This document shows, in pieces, positions 36,351 through 46,368 of a stretch of DNA of 64,000 bases. A program made the position numbers and the translations under genes. The number at the start of each line of letters is the position of its first letter. Positions within the stretch are counted from its first letter, which is position 1. Where the stretch lies: contig JARLHR010000140.1 in assembly GCA_031292145.1 (NCBI GenBank), positions 1 to 64,000 of the forward strand. Direction: 5' to 3'. The stretch comes from Clostridium sp. (lineage in GTDB: Bacteria; Bacillota; Clostridia; Clostridiales; Clostridiaceae). Under the pieces are notes generated by a model. The model was not told the origin of the DNA. It did no database searches and was given only the letters and a program-made list of their open reading frames with translations.

Positions 36351-36950
36351 ATGGCTTTAGTACCAATGGTTGTAGAACAAACAAGTAGGGGAGAACGTTC
36401 CTATGATATATTTTCTAGATTGTTAAAAGAAAGAATAATCATGTTAAGTGGAGAAGTAAACGATGATACTGCTAATTTAATAGTAGCACAATTATTGTTT
36501 TTAGAGAGTGAAGATCCAGATAAGGATATATATTTATATATAAATAGCCCAGGAGGATCAATAACAGCTGGAAATGCAATTTATGATACTATGCAATACA
36601 TTAAATGTGATGTGTCAACAATATGTATTGGTATGGCAGCTTCTATGGGAGCATTTTTACTTTCATGTGGGGCAAAAGGAAAAAGATATGCACTTCCAAA
36701 TGCTGAAGTTATGATACATCAACCACTAGGCGGTTTCCAAGGGCAAGCAACTGACTTTGAGATTCATGCAAAGAGAATATTAAAAATGAAGGAAACTTTA
36801 AACAGAATTTTAAGTGAGAATACTGGAAAGTCTTTAGATGTAATCAAGGCTGATGTTGAAAGAGATAATTTTATGACTGCAGAAGAAGCTAAAGATTATG
36901 GTTTAGTAGATGAAGTAATAACTACACATAAAATAGGAAAAGATAAATAG
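36351..36950 (+). CDS. clpP: ATP-dependent Clp protease proteolytic subunit
   Basis: A 199-residue serine protease. Ser98 in GMAASMGAF, His123 in [12 protein letters not shown] and an Asp in the KADVERDNF segment form the triad. [11 protein letters not shown] is the typical handle region. AGGAGG precedes the ATG. clpX begins 40 bases downstream, so the protease and its unfoldase are probably cotranscribed. Confidence 0.96.
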   Translation: MALVPMVVEQTSRGERSYDIFSRLLKERIIMLSGEVNDDTANLIVAQLLFLESEDPDKDIYLYINSPGGSITAGNAIYDTMQYIKCDVSTICIGMAASMGAFLLSCGAKGKRYALPNAEVMIHQPLGGFQGQATDFEIHAKRILKMKETLNRILSENTGKSLDVIKADVERDNFMTAEEAKDYGLVDEVITTHKIGKDK

Positions 36951-36990
36951 GATAATACTTTTAATTTATATGTCTGAGTGAGGTGAATGT

Positions 36991-38280
36991 ATGGCTAAAT
37001 ATGATGAAAAGAAGCAGTTGAAATGTTCTTTCTGTGGTAAAACTCAAGAGCAGGTAAAAAGATTAATTGCAGGACCAGGAGTTTATATATGTGATGAATG
37101 CATTGATTTATGTTCTGAAATTATAGCAGATGAATTTCAAGAAACTGTTGACTTCGATCCCAAAAGTGTTCCAAAGCCAAATGAAATTAAGGAATATTTA
37201 GATTCTTATGTTATTGGTCAAGAAAGAGCAAAAAAATCTTTAGCAGTAGCAGTTTATAATCATTATAAAAGAATAAATACAAATAAAGAAGATATAGATG
37301 TAGAACTATCTAAAAGTAATATTTTATTATTAGGACCAACAGGTTCAGGTAAAACATTACTTGCACAAACTTTAGCAAGATTTTTAAATGTACCTTTTGC
37401 AATAGCTGACGCTACAACATTAACTGAAGCAGGATATGTTGGAGAAGATGTAGAAAATATTCTTCTTAAATTAATCCAAAATGCAGATTATGATGTTGAA
37501 AAAGCTGAAAGAGGAATAATTTATATTGATGAGATAGATAAGATTGCAAGAAAATCAGAAAATCCATCTATTACTCGTGATGTATCAGGAGAAGGAGTGC
37601 AACAAGCACTATTAAAGATATTAGAAGGAACAGTTGCATCAGTTCCGCCACAAGGTGGAAGAAAGCATCCGCATCAAGAATTTATACAAATTAATACTTC
37701 AAATATATTATTTATTTGTGGTGGAGCTTTTGATGGTGTTGATAAGATAATTGAAAAGAGAACAAGAAAGAGTTCTATGGGATTTGGAGCACAAATTCAA
37801 GCTAAACACGAAAAAGATGTTGGAAGCTTACTTAAAGAAATTATGCCAGCTGATTTATTAAAATTCGGGTTGATTCCAGAATTTGTTGGAAGACTTCCAA
37901 TCCTTGTTACATTAGAATCTTTAGATAAGGAAGCTTTAATTGAAATTCTAACTAAACCTAAAAATGCTCTTATAAAGCAATATAAGAAATTATTTGAGTT
38001 AGATGATGTTAAGTTAGAATTTGATGAAAAATCTTTAATTGCAATTGCCCAAGAAGCTATAAGCAGGCAAACAGGCGCAAGAGGGTTGAGAGCTATTATT
38101 GAAGATATAATGAACGAAATAATGTATGAAATTCCTACAGATAATAGAATAACCAAGGTTACAATAACTGAGGAAGCTATTAAAGATAAAAAAGAGCCTA
38201 CTATTGAAAGGCTGGAAGAAGGTAAAGTTAGACCTACTTTAGTAAAAGCTAGAACTAAAAAGGGTATTGAATCTGCTTAA
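36991..38280 (+). CDS. clpX: ATP-dependent Clp protease ATP-binding subunit ClpX
   Basis: A 429-residue AAA+ unfoldase. The N-terminal zinc domain has Cys12, Cys15, Cys34 and Cys37. Walker A GPTGSGKT, Walker [10 protein letters not shown], the RERNINGs-like pore region and sensor 2 ([11 protein letters not shown]) follow. The ClpP-docking IGF-type loop appears as MGFGAQI. GTGAGGTGA precedes the ATG. A terminator follows. Confidence 0.96.
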   Translation: MAKYDEKKQLKCSFCGKTQEQVKRLIAGPGVYICDECIDLCSEIIADEFQETVDFDPKSVPKPNEIKEYLDSYVIGQERAKKSLAVAVYNHYKRINTNKEDIDVELSKSNILLLGPTGSGKTLLAQTLARFLNVPFAIADATTLTEAGYVGEDVENILLKLIQNADYDVEKAERGIIYIDEIDKIARKSENPSITRDVSGEGVQQALLKILEGTVASVPPQGGRKHPHQEFIQINTSNILFICGGAFDGVDKIIEKRTRKSSMGFGAQIQAKHEKDVGSLLKEIMPADLLKFGLIPEFVGRLPILVTLESLDKEALIEILTKPKNALIKQYKKLFELDDVKLEFDEKSLIAIAQEAISRQTGARGLRAIIEDIMNEIMYEIPTDNRITKVTITEEAIKDKKEPTIERLEEGKVRPTLVKARTKKGIESA

Positions 38281-38301
38281 GTTATATTTATATAAAGAAA
38301 A

Positions 38302-38350
38302 AATAAGTCAGTATTTTACTTGGTTAAAGTAATACTGGCTTGTTTTTTGT
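38302..38350 (+). terminator. Terminator after clpX
   Basis: AAGTCAGTATT (38304-38314) pairs with AATACTGGCTT (38331-38341, one G-T pair), followed by GTTTTTTG. Confidence 0.8.
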
Positions 38351-38480
38351 TTGCAGATAGAAATTATTTACAGAGAAATAAAAAAATTAAGGTATAAAAA
38401 GTTAATAAAATTTAATATTGGATCAAGCAGAATTCGAGACTACAAAATTGGCATTAGAGTTCTCTAAAGTTACTTTGGCA

Positions 38481-38765
38481 GGGAATATAATTAAAAATAT
38501 ATATTAATCATTAAAAGTACTTAAGTTTATCTTCAAACAAAGAAATTATATAAATGTTTATGAAATAGGCATTTGAAAATGAGCTGTTAAAAGCACTTGG
38601 TGGAAGGTTGTTCCACTTTAGCTTGTCTAAACTTTATATTTGGAGCAAGCTAAAGTGGATGCAACCTTCCACTTAGTGCTTTCAGCGATATTTTCATAGT
38701 CCTATGGAATAAACATTTATATAATTTCGGTTGATTATCGCATAAACTTAGCTTCTATGTGGTTA
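38481..38765 (+). repeat. Family-1 hairpin element, copy E
   Basis: The helix TGGAAGG (38601-38607) pairs with CCTTCCA (38665-38671). CCACTTTAGCTTG pairs with CAAGCTAAAGTGG inside it. The constant TTGTTCCA, GCTTGTC, GGAGCAAGC and TTTTCATAGTCCT pieces and the TTTCGGT...GCATAA end are present. It sits between clpX and lonB, genes otherwise neighbours in many Firmicutes. Confidence 0.8.
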
Positions 38766-38900
38766 CTTTAATTATATTTATAAATTAAGAATATATTTGT
38801 AATAATAAGCAAATAATAGTAATGATAAAAATATAAGGAGGAAAGGTATATTTACAATAATTAATATCTTAAAAATTAATTGTAAGTGTATTTGAAAGTT

Positions 38901-40577
38901 ATGACAAATATATTGATGATTTTGCAAATTATAGTTTTAGTTCTCATGGTTTATGTAATGTTTACCTCCATGAGTAGACCACAAAGGAGTAGGGAAATTG
39001 TAATTGATCGAGAAAATACTAAAGAATTAAATAATTTAAATAGGCTAAGGCAAATAAGTTTATCAAAACCGCTAACAGAAAAAAGTAGGCCATCTACCTT
39101 TGATGAAATAATAGGGCAGGAAAAAGGTATTAAAGCTTTAAAGGCAGCGCTATGTGGTCCTAACCCACAGCATGTAATTATTTATGGGCCTCCTGGAATA
39201 GGTAAAACCGCTGCAGCTAGATTGGTATTAGAAGAAGCTAGAAAGTCAAAATTATCACCTTTTAAAGAAAAATCGAAATTTGTTGAGTTAGATGCCACAA
39301 CCTTGAGGTTTGATGAAAGAGGAATAGCAGATCCACTTATTGGTTCAGTACATGATCCGATATATCAAGGTGCAGGTTCTTTGGGTATAGCAGGAATTCC
39401 GCAACCTAAAGCGGGAGCGGTTACTAAAGCTCATGGAGGCGTATTGTTTTTAGATGAAATTGGAGAATTACATCCGATTGAATTAAATAAGCTCTTAAAA
39501 GTTTTAGAAGATAGAAAAGTATTTTTAGATAGTTCATATTATAGTTCTGAAGATAGTAACATGCCTAAATACATAAAGGAAGTTTTTGAAAATGGGCTTC
39601 CAGCGGATTTTAGATTAATAGGGGCAACAACAAGATCTCCAGAGGAAATAGTACCTGCCATAAGGTCAAGATGCGTTGAAATATTTTTTAGAGCATTATT
39701 GCCTGAAGAAATAGAAAAAATTGCTGCAAATTGTGTTAATAAGGTAGGTTTAAATATTACGAAAGATGGAGTGGAAGAAGTTAGTAAATATTGTACCAAT
39801 GGTAGAGAAGTGATAAATTTAATACAATTGGCATCGGGTATTGCTATTAACGAAGATAGAAGTGAGATAACATTAGAGGACATAAAATGGGTGTTAGAAA
39901 ATGGGCAATATAACAAAATAATTTGCAATAAGATTCCAGCTAGTTCAAAGATAGGAGTTGTTAATGGATTGGCAGTATATGGAGCAAATATAGGGATGCT
40001 TATGCCACTCGAAGTAAGTTGCAAAAAAGTTAATGATAGAAGAGGGGAACTCAAAGTAACAGGAATAGTAGAAGAAGAGGAAATAACTACTAATAATAAG
40101 AAAATTAAAATGAAAAGTACAGCATATTCATCAGTACAAAACGTACTAACAGTCTTAGATAATTTATTTAACTTAAATACTGATAAATATGATATACATG
40201 TAAATATACCAGGTGGAATGCCTGTAGATGGTCCGTCTGCTGGAATAAGTATTGCTACAGCTATATATAGTGCAATAACAAAACAAAAGGTAAATAGATT
40301 TGTTGCAATGACAGGAGAAATAAGTATTTTAGGAGCTGTAAAAGCCATAGGAGGAGTAAAAGCAAAAATATCAGCAGCACTTAAAGGCGGAGCAACAAAG
40401 GTTATTATTCCTCAAGAAAATTATGATGAATCTTTAAATGAAATATGTGAAATAGAAATAATACCAGTAAAAAGCTTTAAAGAAGTACTTAGAGTTGCTA
40501 TAGAATTTGAGGAAATCAATAGTGAAAATGATAAGGGGATATTATCAGCAGAAGCCAATAATATATTAAAAAATTAA
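38901..40577 (+). CDS. lonB: ATP-dependent protease LonB
   Basis: A protein of about 558 residues with an N-terminal membrane helix (ILMILQIIVLVLMVYVMF), as in sporulation-linked LonB of Bacillus. The AAA+ part has Walker A GPPGIGKTA and Walker B VLFLDEIGE. The C-terminal Lon protease domain has the catalytic Ser in VDGPSAGIS, and the Lys lies in GGVKAKISAALKGG. The start is uncertain: the ATG at 38901 has only a weak GAAAG, and the alternative GTG at 38886 has no good site. A strong AAGGAGG at about 38835 has no usable start behind it. Confidence 0.92.
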   Translation: MTNILMILQIIVLVLMVYVMFTSMSRPQRSREIVIDRENTKELNNLNRLRQISLSKPLTEKSRPSTFDEIIGQEKGIKALKAALCGPNPQHVIIYGPPGIGKTAAARLVLEEARKSKLSPFKEKSKFVELDATTLRFDERGIADPLIGSVHDPIYQGAGSLGIAGIPQPKAGAVTKAHGGVLFLDEIGELHPIELNKLLKVLEDRKVFLDSSYYSSEDSNMPKYIKEVFENGLPADFRLIGATTRSPEEIVPAIRSRCVEIFFRALLPEEIEKIAANCVNKVGLNITKDGVEEVSKYCTNGREVINLIQLASGIAINEDRSEITLEDIKWVLENGQYNKIICNKIPASSKIGVVNGLAVYGANIGMLMPLEVSCKKVNDRRGELKVTGIVEEEEITTNNKKIKMKSTAYSSVQNVLTVLDNLFNLNTDKYDIHVNIPGGMPVDGPSAGISIATAIYSAITKQKVNRFVAMTGEISILGAVKAIGGVKAKISAALKGGATKVIIPQENYDESLNEICEIEIIPVKSFKEVLRVAIEFEEINSENDKGILSAEANNILKN

Positions 40578-40600
40578 AGTGATTTAAAATATAATTTAGT

Positions 40601-40656
40601 TATGCACAATTCATAATATATATTTTCTGATTAATTTGCATTATGAATTGTGCATT
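40601..40656 (+). terminator. Hairpin after lonB
   Basis: TGCACAATTCATAA (40603-40616) pairs perfectly with TTATGAATTGTGCA (40641-40654) around a 24-base loop. The T-run after it is poor, so termination may be inefficient. Further on, GATTATGATAATT (~40730) and AATTATCATAATTAC (~40779) form another inverted repeat. Confidence 0.55.
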
Positions 40657-40904
40657 AAATATTTTGTGACTTACACCTTTTCTTTTTAATATTAATATAT
40701 ATATGGTATAATAGATAAATTAAACAGTGATTATGATAATTAATAATATATTATTTAATGATTTTAAGATTATAAATTATCATAATTACTAGATAAAGAA
40801 CTTAAAAAAACATTTAAAATTAAACCTATATAGATAGAGAAATTTATAATTTTTTTATTTTGCAAGAAGTATAACCTAATAGAAAGTTTTTGTATGAAGA
40901 ATTA

Positions 40905-40933
40905 TTGAAAAAATTAATTATTATGTGTATACT
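40905..40933 (+). promoter_or_regulatory. Promoter of lon
   Basis: TTGAAA at 40905-40910 and TATACT at 40928-40933 are exactly 17 bases apart, about 50 bases before the lon start. No HrcA or CtsR operator was recognised near it. Confidence 0.65.
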
Positions 40934-40983
40934 AGATAAGTCAAAATAAATTATGTAATTATAATATGGGGGGAAATAGTACT

Positions 40984-43314
40984 ATGAAAAAGTTATATAC
41001 AATTCCGCTAATTCCTTTAAGAGGATTGACTGTTTTTCCTAATGTAGTTGTACATTTTGATGCAGGAAGAGAAAAATCTACATCAGCTATTGAACAAGCT
41101 ATGTTAGATGAGCAAGAAATTTTCCTTGTTGGTCAAAAAGATTCTATAATAGAAGAACCAAATCAAGATGAAATTTACTCTGTTGGAACTATATGCAAAA
41201 TAAAGCAAATTCTTAAAATGTCTGATAATACTATCAGAGTTCTCGTGGAAGGAAAAGAACGAGGTAAGATAGTTGAGTATATAGAGGAAGAACAAAATTA
41301 TATAAGAGTTTCAGTAGAAGCATTAGAAGAAGTAGTGATTAAAAATGAAGAATTGGAAGCTTATGTAAAGTGCTTGAATAAAGAATTTACAAAATTATTA
41401 AAGCTTGTTGAGGATAATTATGGAGAAGGGATTAAGCCGATAGATTCTTCAGAAAAACCAAGTCAATTTATAGATATGGTGGCATCTTATGCAATTACTG
41501 ACGAAAAATTAAAGCAAGAAATATTAGAAACTATAAATTTGTCAAAGAGAGCAGAGAAGGTATTAGAAAGAATTAAAATAGAGATTTCTGTCGCTAAAAT
41601 TCAAAGAAAAATTGCTAACAAAGTGAAAAATACTGTTGCAAAAGAACAAAAAGAATATTATTTAAGGCAACAATTAACTGCAATTCAAGAAGAATTAGGC
41701 GAAGATGATGAAGAAAAGAAAGAAATAATTAAATATGAGGAAAAAATAAAAAAAGCAAAACTTTCAAAAGAAATTAAAGACAAGGTTAATTATGAATTAT
41801 CAAGGCTTAAAAATATGAGTGCAACATCATCTGAAGGTAATGTAGTCAAGGCATATTTAGATTGGGTATTAGATATTCCTTGGGGAAAGTATACAAAGGA
41901 AAGTATTAATGTTGTAAAAGCTAGAGAAATTTTAGATAATGAACATTTTGGATTGGAAGATGTTAAAGATAGAATTATAGAGTATTTAGCTGTAAAACAA
42001 TTTAGTAAATCTCAAAAAGGTCCTATATTATGTTTAGTTGGACCTCCAGGGGTTGGAAAAACATCTATAGCAAAATCTATAGCTCATGCTATTAATAGAA
42101 AGTATACAAGAATTTCCCTAGGCGGAATGAAGGATGAGGCTGAAATAAGAGGGCATAGAAAGACCTATGTGGGTGCTATTCCAGGTAGAATAGTTTATGC
42201 AATGAAGGAAGCAAAATCTATGAATCCACTTATGCTTTTTGATGAGATAGATAAAATTAATTCTAACTATAAGGGTGATCCATCTGATGCTTTATTGGAA
42301 ATATTAGATAGTGAACAAAACAAAGATTTTAGAGACAGCTATTTAGAAGTGCCAATGGATTTATCAAAAGTTATGTTTATAGCAACAGCAAATACTTTAG
42401 AAACAATACCAAAACCTCTTTTAGATAGAATGGAGATTATTGAGGTTTCAGGATATACTTATGAAGAAAAATTTAATATAGCTAAAAATCATTTAATTCT
42501 TAAAATATTTAAGGAACTAGATATGCCGACTGATAAAATTAAAATAGAAGACATAGCTATTAGAGATGTTATAGAAGGCTATACTAGAGAATCAGGGGTG
42601 CGTGGATTAGAAAGAAAATTAAGTTCGCTTATTAGAAAAGCACTAGCTGAGATGCTAAAAGAAGGAAAGAATGAAATTACAATAAATAGTGAAAATATTG
42701 AAAAATTAATGGGAAAAAGAATTTTTGATTTTGATAAAATCGATAAAGTAGACAAGGTTGGCGTTGTTACAGGGATGGCATGGACTGCATATGGTGGAGA
42801 TACACTTCCAATAGAAGCTATGGTAATGACTGGTTCGGGTAAGTTAGAGCTTACTGGTAAACTTGGAGATGTTATGCAAGAATCTGCTAAAACAGCTTAT
42901 AGCTATGTTAGAGCTAATGCAATTAAGTTTGGAATTAATGAAACTTTTTATAAGGAAAAAGATATACACATCCATGCGCCGGAAGGAGCAGTACCAAAGG
43001 ATGGCCCATCAGCTGGTGTGACAATGGTAACAGCTCTTGTATCAGCATTATCAGGTAAGAAAGTTAAGCATAATGTAGCAATGACAGGAGAAGTGACATT
43101 AACAGGTAGAGTGCTTCCTATTGGTGGATTGAAAGAGAAATCTTTAGCAGCATTTAGAGCTGGTGTAGATACTATAATAATTCCAAAGGAAAATGAGAAA
43201 GATATAGATAAGATACCAAACTCCATTAGAAATAGTTTAAATATTATTTCAGCTAAGGAAGTCAATGAGGTATTGAAAAATGCACTAATTGGAGAGGATA
43301 CTAATGAGAATTAA
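40984..43314 (+). CDS. lon: ATP-dependent protease Lon (LonA)
   Basis: A protein of about 776 residues. It has the N-terminal substrate-binding domain ([18 protein letters not shown]), a helical linker, AAA+ Walker [10 protein letters not shown], Walker [11 protein letters not shown], sensor-2 [10 protein letters not shown] and the protease domain with Ser in [10 protein letters not shown] and Lys in [12 protein letters not shown]. The true ATG at 40984 follows GGGGGG; the in-frame ATG at 40966 is upstream of it. The engB start lies 11 bases inside its end. Confidence 0.96.
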   Translation: MKKLYTIPLIPLRGLTVFPNVVVHFDAGREKSTSAIEQAMLDEQEIFLVGQKDSIIEEPNQDEIYSVGTICKIKQILKMSDNTIRVLVEGKERGKIVEYIEEEQNYIRVSVEALEEVVIKNEELEAYVKCLNKEFTKLLKLVEDNYGEGIKPIDSSEKPSQFIDMVASYAITDEKLKQEILETINLSKRAEKVLERIKIEISVAKIQRKIANKVKNTVAKEQKEYYLRQQLTAIQEELGEDDEEKKEIIKYEEKIKKAKLSKEIKDKVNYELSRLKNMSATSSEGNVVKAYLDWVLDIPWGKYTKESINVVKAREILDNEHFGLEDVKDRIIEYLAVKQFSKSQKGPILCLVGPPGVGKTSIAKSIAHAINRKYTRISLGGMKDEAEIRGHRKTYVGAIPGRIVYAMKEAKSMNPLMLFDEIDKINSNYKGDPSDALLEILDSEQNKDFRDSYLEVPMDLSKVMFIATANTLETIPKPLLDRMEIIEVSGYTYEEKFNIAKNHLILKIFKELDMPTDKIKIEDIAIRDVIEGYTRESGVRGLERKLSSLIRKALAEMLKEGKNEITINSENIEKLMGKRIFDFDKIDKVDKVGVVTGMAWTAYGGDTLPIEAMVMTGSGKLELTGKLGDVMQESAKTAYSYVRANAIKFGINETFYKEKDIHIHAPEGAVPKDGPSAGVTMVTALVSALSGKKVKHNVAMTGEVTLTGRVLPIGGLKEKSLAAFRAGVDTIIIPKENEKDIDKIPNSIRNSLNIISAKEVNEVLKNALIGEDTNEN

Positions 43315-43900
43315 AAAATCAGAATTTACTACTTCAGCAGTAAAAAGAAATCAATATCCTTTAGACAACAGAGCTGAAATTGCATTTGTTGGCAGGTCAA
43401 ATGTTGGGAAAAGTTCAATAATAAATGCTTTGACAAATAGGAAAAAATTAGCTAAGGTAAGTCAAACACCAGGGAAGACAAGACTAATTAACTTTTTTAT
43501 TATAAATGATGATTTTTATTTAGTTGATTTGCCAGGGTATGGATATGCAAAAGTATCAAAAGCAGAAAAAGATAGCTGGGGAATAACTATTGAAACGTAT
43601 TTAACAAGCCGGGAGCAGTTAAAGAGAGTTGTTTTACTGGTAGATTCAAGGCATAAACCAACAGGTGATGATATATTAATGTATGAATGGATTAAGCATT
43701 TTGGATATGATGTTATAATTGTTGCAACAAAAAGTGATAAGCTTACTAGAAATGAATTGAAAAAGAATGAAAAATTAATAAGGGAAACGCTGAAATTGAA
43801 TATTGGTGATAAGTTATATTTCTTTTCATCTTTAAACAAAGATGGCAGGGATGAATTAATTGATAATCTTTTTCTTGAATTTGCAACAGATTTAAATTAG
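43304..43900 (+). CDS. engB: Ribosome biogenesis GTPase EngB (YsxC/YihA)
   Basis: A 198-residue small GTPase needed for large-subunit assembly. G1 [10 protein letters not shown]2 region [13 protein letters not shown]3 [10 protein letters not shown] and G4 TKSDK are intact. GGAGAGG upstream fixes the ATG at 43304, which overlaps the lon end by 11 bases. The lon-engB pairing is the same as in Bacillus. A strong terminator follows. Confidence 0.94.
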   Translation: MRIKKSEFTTSAVKRNQYPLDNRAEIAFVGRSNVGKSSIINALTNRKKLAKVSQTPGKTRLINFFIINDDFYLVDLPGYGYAKVSKAEKDSWGITIETYLTSREQLKRVVLLVDSRHKPTGDDILMYEWIKHFGYDVIIVATKSDKLTRNELKKNEKLIRETLKLNIGDKLYFFSSLNKDGRDELIDNLFLEFATDLN

Positions 43901-43963
43901 TAGAAATATAATTTAATAGAATTAGTAATAATCACTTTATATTTGAAATAAGGGACCTCGAAG

Positions 43964-44010
43964 GAAAAAAAGTTCACTACAAAATTATTTTTGTAGTGAA
44001 CTTTTTTGGT
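43964..44010 (+). terminator. Strong bidirectional terminator after engB
   Basis: A perfect stem, AAAAAAGTTCACTACAAAA with TTTTGTAGTGAACTTTTTT, around a 5-base loop. A/T tracts on both sides would allow use in both directions. Confidence 0.9.
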
Positions 44011-44013
44011 TAT

Positions 44014-44086
44014 CAAGGCATATTAAAAAATAACAAGTTAAAATGTGATGCATCCTAGGTTTATTATTTTATTTCATATGATTAAA
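44014..44086 (+). repeat. Family-2 element, decayed short copy
   Basis: The left end CAAGGCATATTAAAAAATAA with AACAAGTT, and the right end TTATTATTTTATTTCATATG, match the family ends with several changes. There is no core. Confidence 0.55.
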
Positions 44087-44173
44087 AACTATATAAAAAA
44101 CAGTGTCAAAAATATTAGTATGGAATAATATATAGTATAAAAAAGAAAAAAATATTTCCAAGGAGGAATAAAT

Positions 44174-44632
44174 ATGGAGATGAATGATATCCTAAATGGT
44201 TTAAATTCATGTAGTGATGATGATTGTTGTGAATCAATTCCTAACAATTGTGGTTGCGGACCAAGCTTTGGAGGACCAGGATTTGGAGGCTTTCCAGGTG
44301 GAATAGGTTGCAATAATGTTGGACAAGGATTTGGCAACCCATGTGGTTGTGGATTTGGTAGCTGGATTTGGATTTTATTAATATTATTTTATTGTGGTTG
44401 TGGAAAAGGCTCTAGAAGAATGGGGAATGAATGTTGCTGTGAGAAGAAACGTGAATGTTGCTGTGGAAGCGGAAACTATGGCGGTGGATTTTTAAGTAGC
44501 TGTTCACCATACTTGTTTGTATTAGTAATATTATTCCTTTGCAATAATAACTTTAATGGCTGTGGAGTTGGCTCAGGAATAAATGGGTGTGGCGTTGGTC
44601 AAGTAATAAATCCTTGCATTGCTAGTTGCTAG
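44174..44632 (+). CDS. Gly/Cys-rich protein, possible spore-coat or surface protein
   Basis: A 152-residue protein, very rich in Gly and Cys (DDDCCESIPNNCGCGPSFGG, ECCCEKKRECCCGSGNYGGG). It has two short hydrophobic stretches (SWIWILLILFYCGCG and SPYLFVLVILFLC) inside the cysteine-rich text and lacks a signal peptide. AAGGAGG precedes the ATG. It is followed 30 bases later by a smaller relative with the same design. The composition recalls cross-linked spore or outer-layer proteins, but no family was recognised and this is an inference. Confidence 0.7.
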   Translation: MEMNDILNGLNSCSDDDCCESIPNNCGCGPSFGGPGFGGFPGGIGCNNVGQGFGNPCGCGFGSWIWILLILFYCGCGKGSRRMGNECCCEKKRECCCGSGNYGGGFLSSCSPYLFVLVILFLCNNNFNGCGVGSGINGCGVGQVINPCIASC

Positions 44633-44662
44633 AATTCTTAATTTTAGAAAGGAGAGATAAAT

Positions 44663-44893
44663 ATGTCTAGAAGGAAATGTTGCTGCAAAAAGGAACATGA
44701 GGAATGCTGTTGTCAACCTGCTAACTCTGGATTTTTAGGAGGCGGTTGTACACCAATCATATTCTTATTAATAGCATGTGGTTCAGGCTTATTGAATTGC
44801 AATAAATCATATTTAATTATTTTACTATTCTTATTATGCGGTGGATGTAATTTCTTGGGTGGAAATTGCGAAGGATCTGGATCTTGCTGCTAA
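44663..44893 (+). CDS. Small Cys-rich protein related to the preceding one
   Basis: A 76-residue protein built like the one before it: MSRRKCCCKKEHEECCCQPA, a Gly-rich turn, hydrophobic stretches (CTPIIFLLIACGSGLL, SYLIILLFLLCGGC) and a Cys-rich tail ending GSCC. Fifteen or so cysteines in 76 residues is extreme. AAAGGAGAG precedes the ATG. The pair is almost certainly cotranscribed; the shared CCCxKK and hydrophobic-Cys blocks suggest duplication and shrinkage. Confidence 0.7.
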   Translation: MSRRKCCCKKEHEECCCQPANSGFLGGGCTPIIFLLIACGSGLLNCNKSYLIILLFLLCGGCNFLGGNCEGSGSCC

Positions 44894-44895
44894 GA

Positions 44896-44930
44896 TAGTG
44901 GATAGAGGGCTTTATAAGCCCTCTAAAAAA
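44896..44930 (+). other. Perfect hairpin after the Cys-rich pair
   Basis: AGAGGGCTT pairs with AAGCCCTCT around a 3-base loop. Plus-strand sequence after it is a run of A, not T, so it is not a standard plus-strand terminator. Confidence 0.5.
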
Positions 44931-45007
44931 ATGTCCAAAAACATAAACATTTTTATAATGATATACATATATTAAAAAGAGGCAATTATAGTTGAAAGGA
45001 TTTAAAA

Positions 45008-45556
45008 ATGGCTAAGCACAAACATAGAGAGCAAAATCCAATAAGAAATGATACAAATACGAATGCCAGTACCAATACCAATGCTAGAAATAATATACCT
45101 TTTGGAATAGACCCAATGCAATTGATGGGACTATTAGGTGGTAATTTTGATATGAATAATATGGGCAATATGTTAGCTTCAATGAATACAAATGGATTTG
45201 ATTTAGGAAATTTGAACTCAATAGCTCAAATGATGGGACTTAATTTGGATAATAACCTTTTTCAAGGTAATGTGAATAATCAAAATACTGATACTAATAA
45301 AAACTATTATCCTAATGTCAATAATCAGAATGTAAAAAAATATACTAATAGCACTAGTTCAAAAACTAATGAAAGTTCAAATGTAGATAGAAATAGCAAA
45401 AAGAATGAGAGTACTGGTAGTAGCAAATATACAAAAGATAATGACGCAAATTTAGAGTTTTTAGTCGCTTTAAGAAATCATATCCATCCAGATAGGATAA
45501 AGCTTATGGATAAAATTATTGAAGCTTACAAGAGCGGTGAATTTAATGATGATTAA
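45008..45556 (+). CDS. Asn-rich protein of unknown function
   Basis: A 182-residue protein. A basic start (MAKHKHREQNP) leads to Asn/Thr repeats (NDTNTNASTNTNARNN), a Met/Gly/Leu segment (MQLMGLLGGNFDMNNMGNML), an Asn/Ser linker and a conserved-looking C-terminal helix (LEFLVALRNHIHPDRIKLMD). Its place after two Cys-rich proteins suggests a shared spore-surface role, but nothing in the sequence proves it. GAAAGGA precedes the ATG. Confidence 0.65.
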   Translation: MAKHKHREQNPIRNDTNTNASTNTNARNNIPFGIDPMQLMGLLGGNFDMNNMGNMLASMNTNGFDLGNLNSIAQMMGLNLDNNLFQGNVNNQNTDTNKNYYPNVNNQNVKKYTNSTSSKTNESSNVDRNSKKNESTGSSKYTKDNDANLEFLVALRNHIHPDRIKLMDKIIEAYKSGEFNDD

Positions 45557-45565
45557 AAATTAAGT

Positions 45566-45797
45566 TTAAGCACAATCAAAAAAATAATAGACCAGTATGC
45601 TTGCCTATTTTGCACCATACTACGCCAGTAATTTAAGCTAATAGGTCCACTATGAGCATAAATTGCTTCCGTGTCTGGTATAAAGTGAAACTTTTCAGGT
45701 AGAATTTTACATTCTAGCTGAATTTAGTTGAACTTATCTAGTATCAGACAAAATATGCCTCGCATCTTTGAGCTATTATTTTTTTTATGTGCCTTAT
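45566..45797 (+). repeat. Family-2 element, long copy with covarying core
   Basis: The left end TTAAGCACAATCAAAAAAAT and the right end TTTATGTGCCTTA are inverted. The core stem AGTAATTTA (45627-45635) pairs with TAAATTGCT (45659-45667), and ATAC (45617-45620) pairs with GTAT (45678-45681). The loop is CTAATAGGTCCACTATGAG. It has an extra ~90 bases, absent from other copies, after the core. Confidence 0.78.
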
Positions 45798-46070
45798 TGA
45801 AAAATGTATATAAAATAAAAACATGTCAATAATACAAATGTAATAGAAATACATTCTATTATAAGCTTAATGAATTGTTGAGTTTAACTTGATTCAAGTA
45901 AAATTGAATCAAAGTGAATGAGTCATGATGAATTGTTATAACTTATTCTAATTTAGAAAGAATAAGTTGATGGTAAGTCGTGTTATTATTAATTTCATTA
46001 AGAGTATCCCCTCATCCCCCTTAGGCCGCATAATGCGGCCTTATATTATTTTAAGCTATCAAAATTTCCG
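45798..46070 (+). other. Gap with a GC-rich hairpin
   Basis: A 270-base AT-rich gap. AGGCCGCAT pairs with ATGCGGCCT at about 46023-46041 and is followed by TATATTATTTT. This terminator-like hairpin has no coding gene before it, so an unrecognised short transcript is possible. Confidence 0.4.
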
Positions 46071-46366
46071 CTTGATTTATAGTTGGAAATATATACTTAT
46101 AATTCGCCATGCTTAAGTGTGTATCAATGCAAAGAACTTAGATAAATATGTGTGAAATAGGCATTTGAAAATGAGCTGTTGAAGGTTCTTAATAGGTGAT
46201 TGTTCCACTTTAGCTTGTCACATTGAATAATGGGAGCATGCTAAAGTGGGTGCAACCACCTATTAAGAACCTTCCAGCGCAATTTTCATAGTCCTATGGA
46301 ACACATATTTATCTAAGTTCGGTTGACGACTACATAAGTCAAGAATACATGCTATATATCTATATG
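46071..46366 (+). repeat. Family-1 hairpin element, copy F
   Basis: Helix AATAGGTG (46191-46198) pairs with CACCTATT (46257-46264). Inside, CCACTTTAGC pairs with GCTAAAGTGG. The constant pieces TTGTTCCA, GCTTGTCACA, GGGAGCATGC and TTTTCATAGTCCT are present, and the end reads TATCTATATG. It is closest to copy C in the opposite orientation. Confidence 0.82.
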
Positions 46367-46368
46367 TC

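Noticed and set aside
39539-40348. Long minus-strand frames inside lonB (269 codons), hisD, clpX and others
   Set aside because: They are shadows of real genes in another frame, favoured by low GC codon use, with no start sites of their own.
44896-44930. Rho-independent terminator after the Cys-rich pair
   Set aside because: The hairpin is followed by A residues, not T, on the plus strand; kept only as a hairpin.
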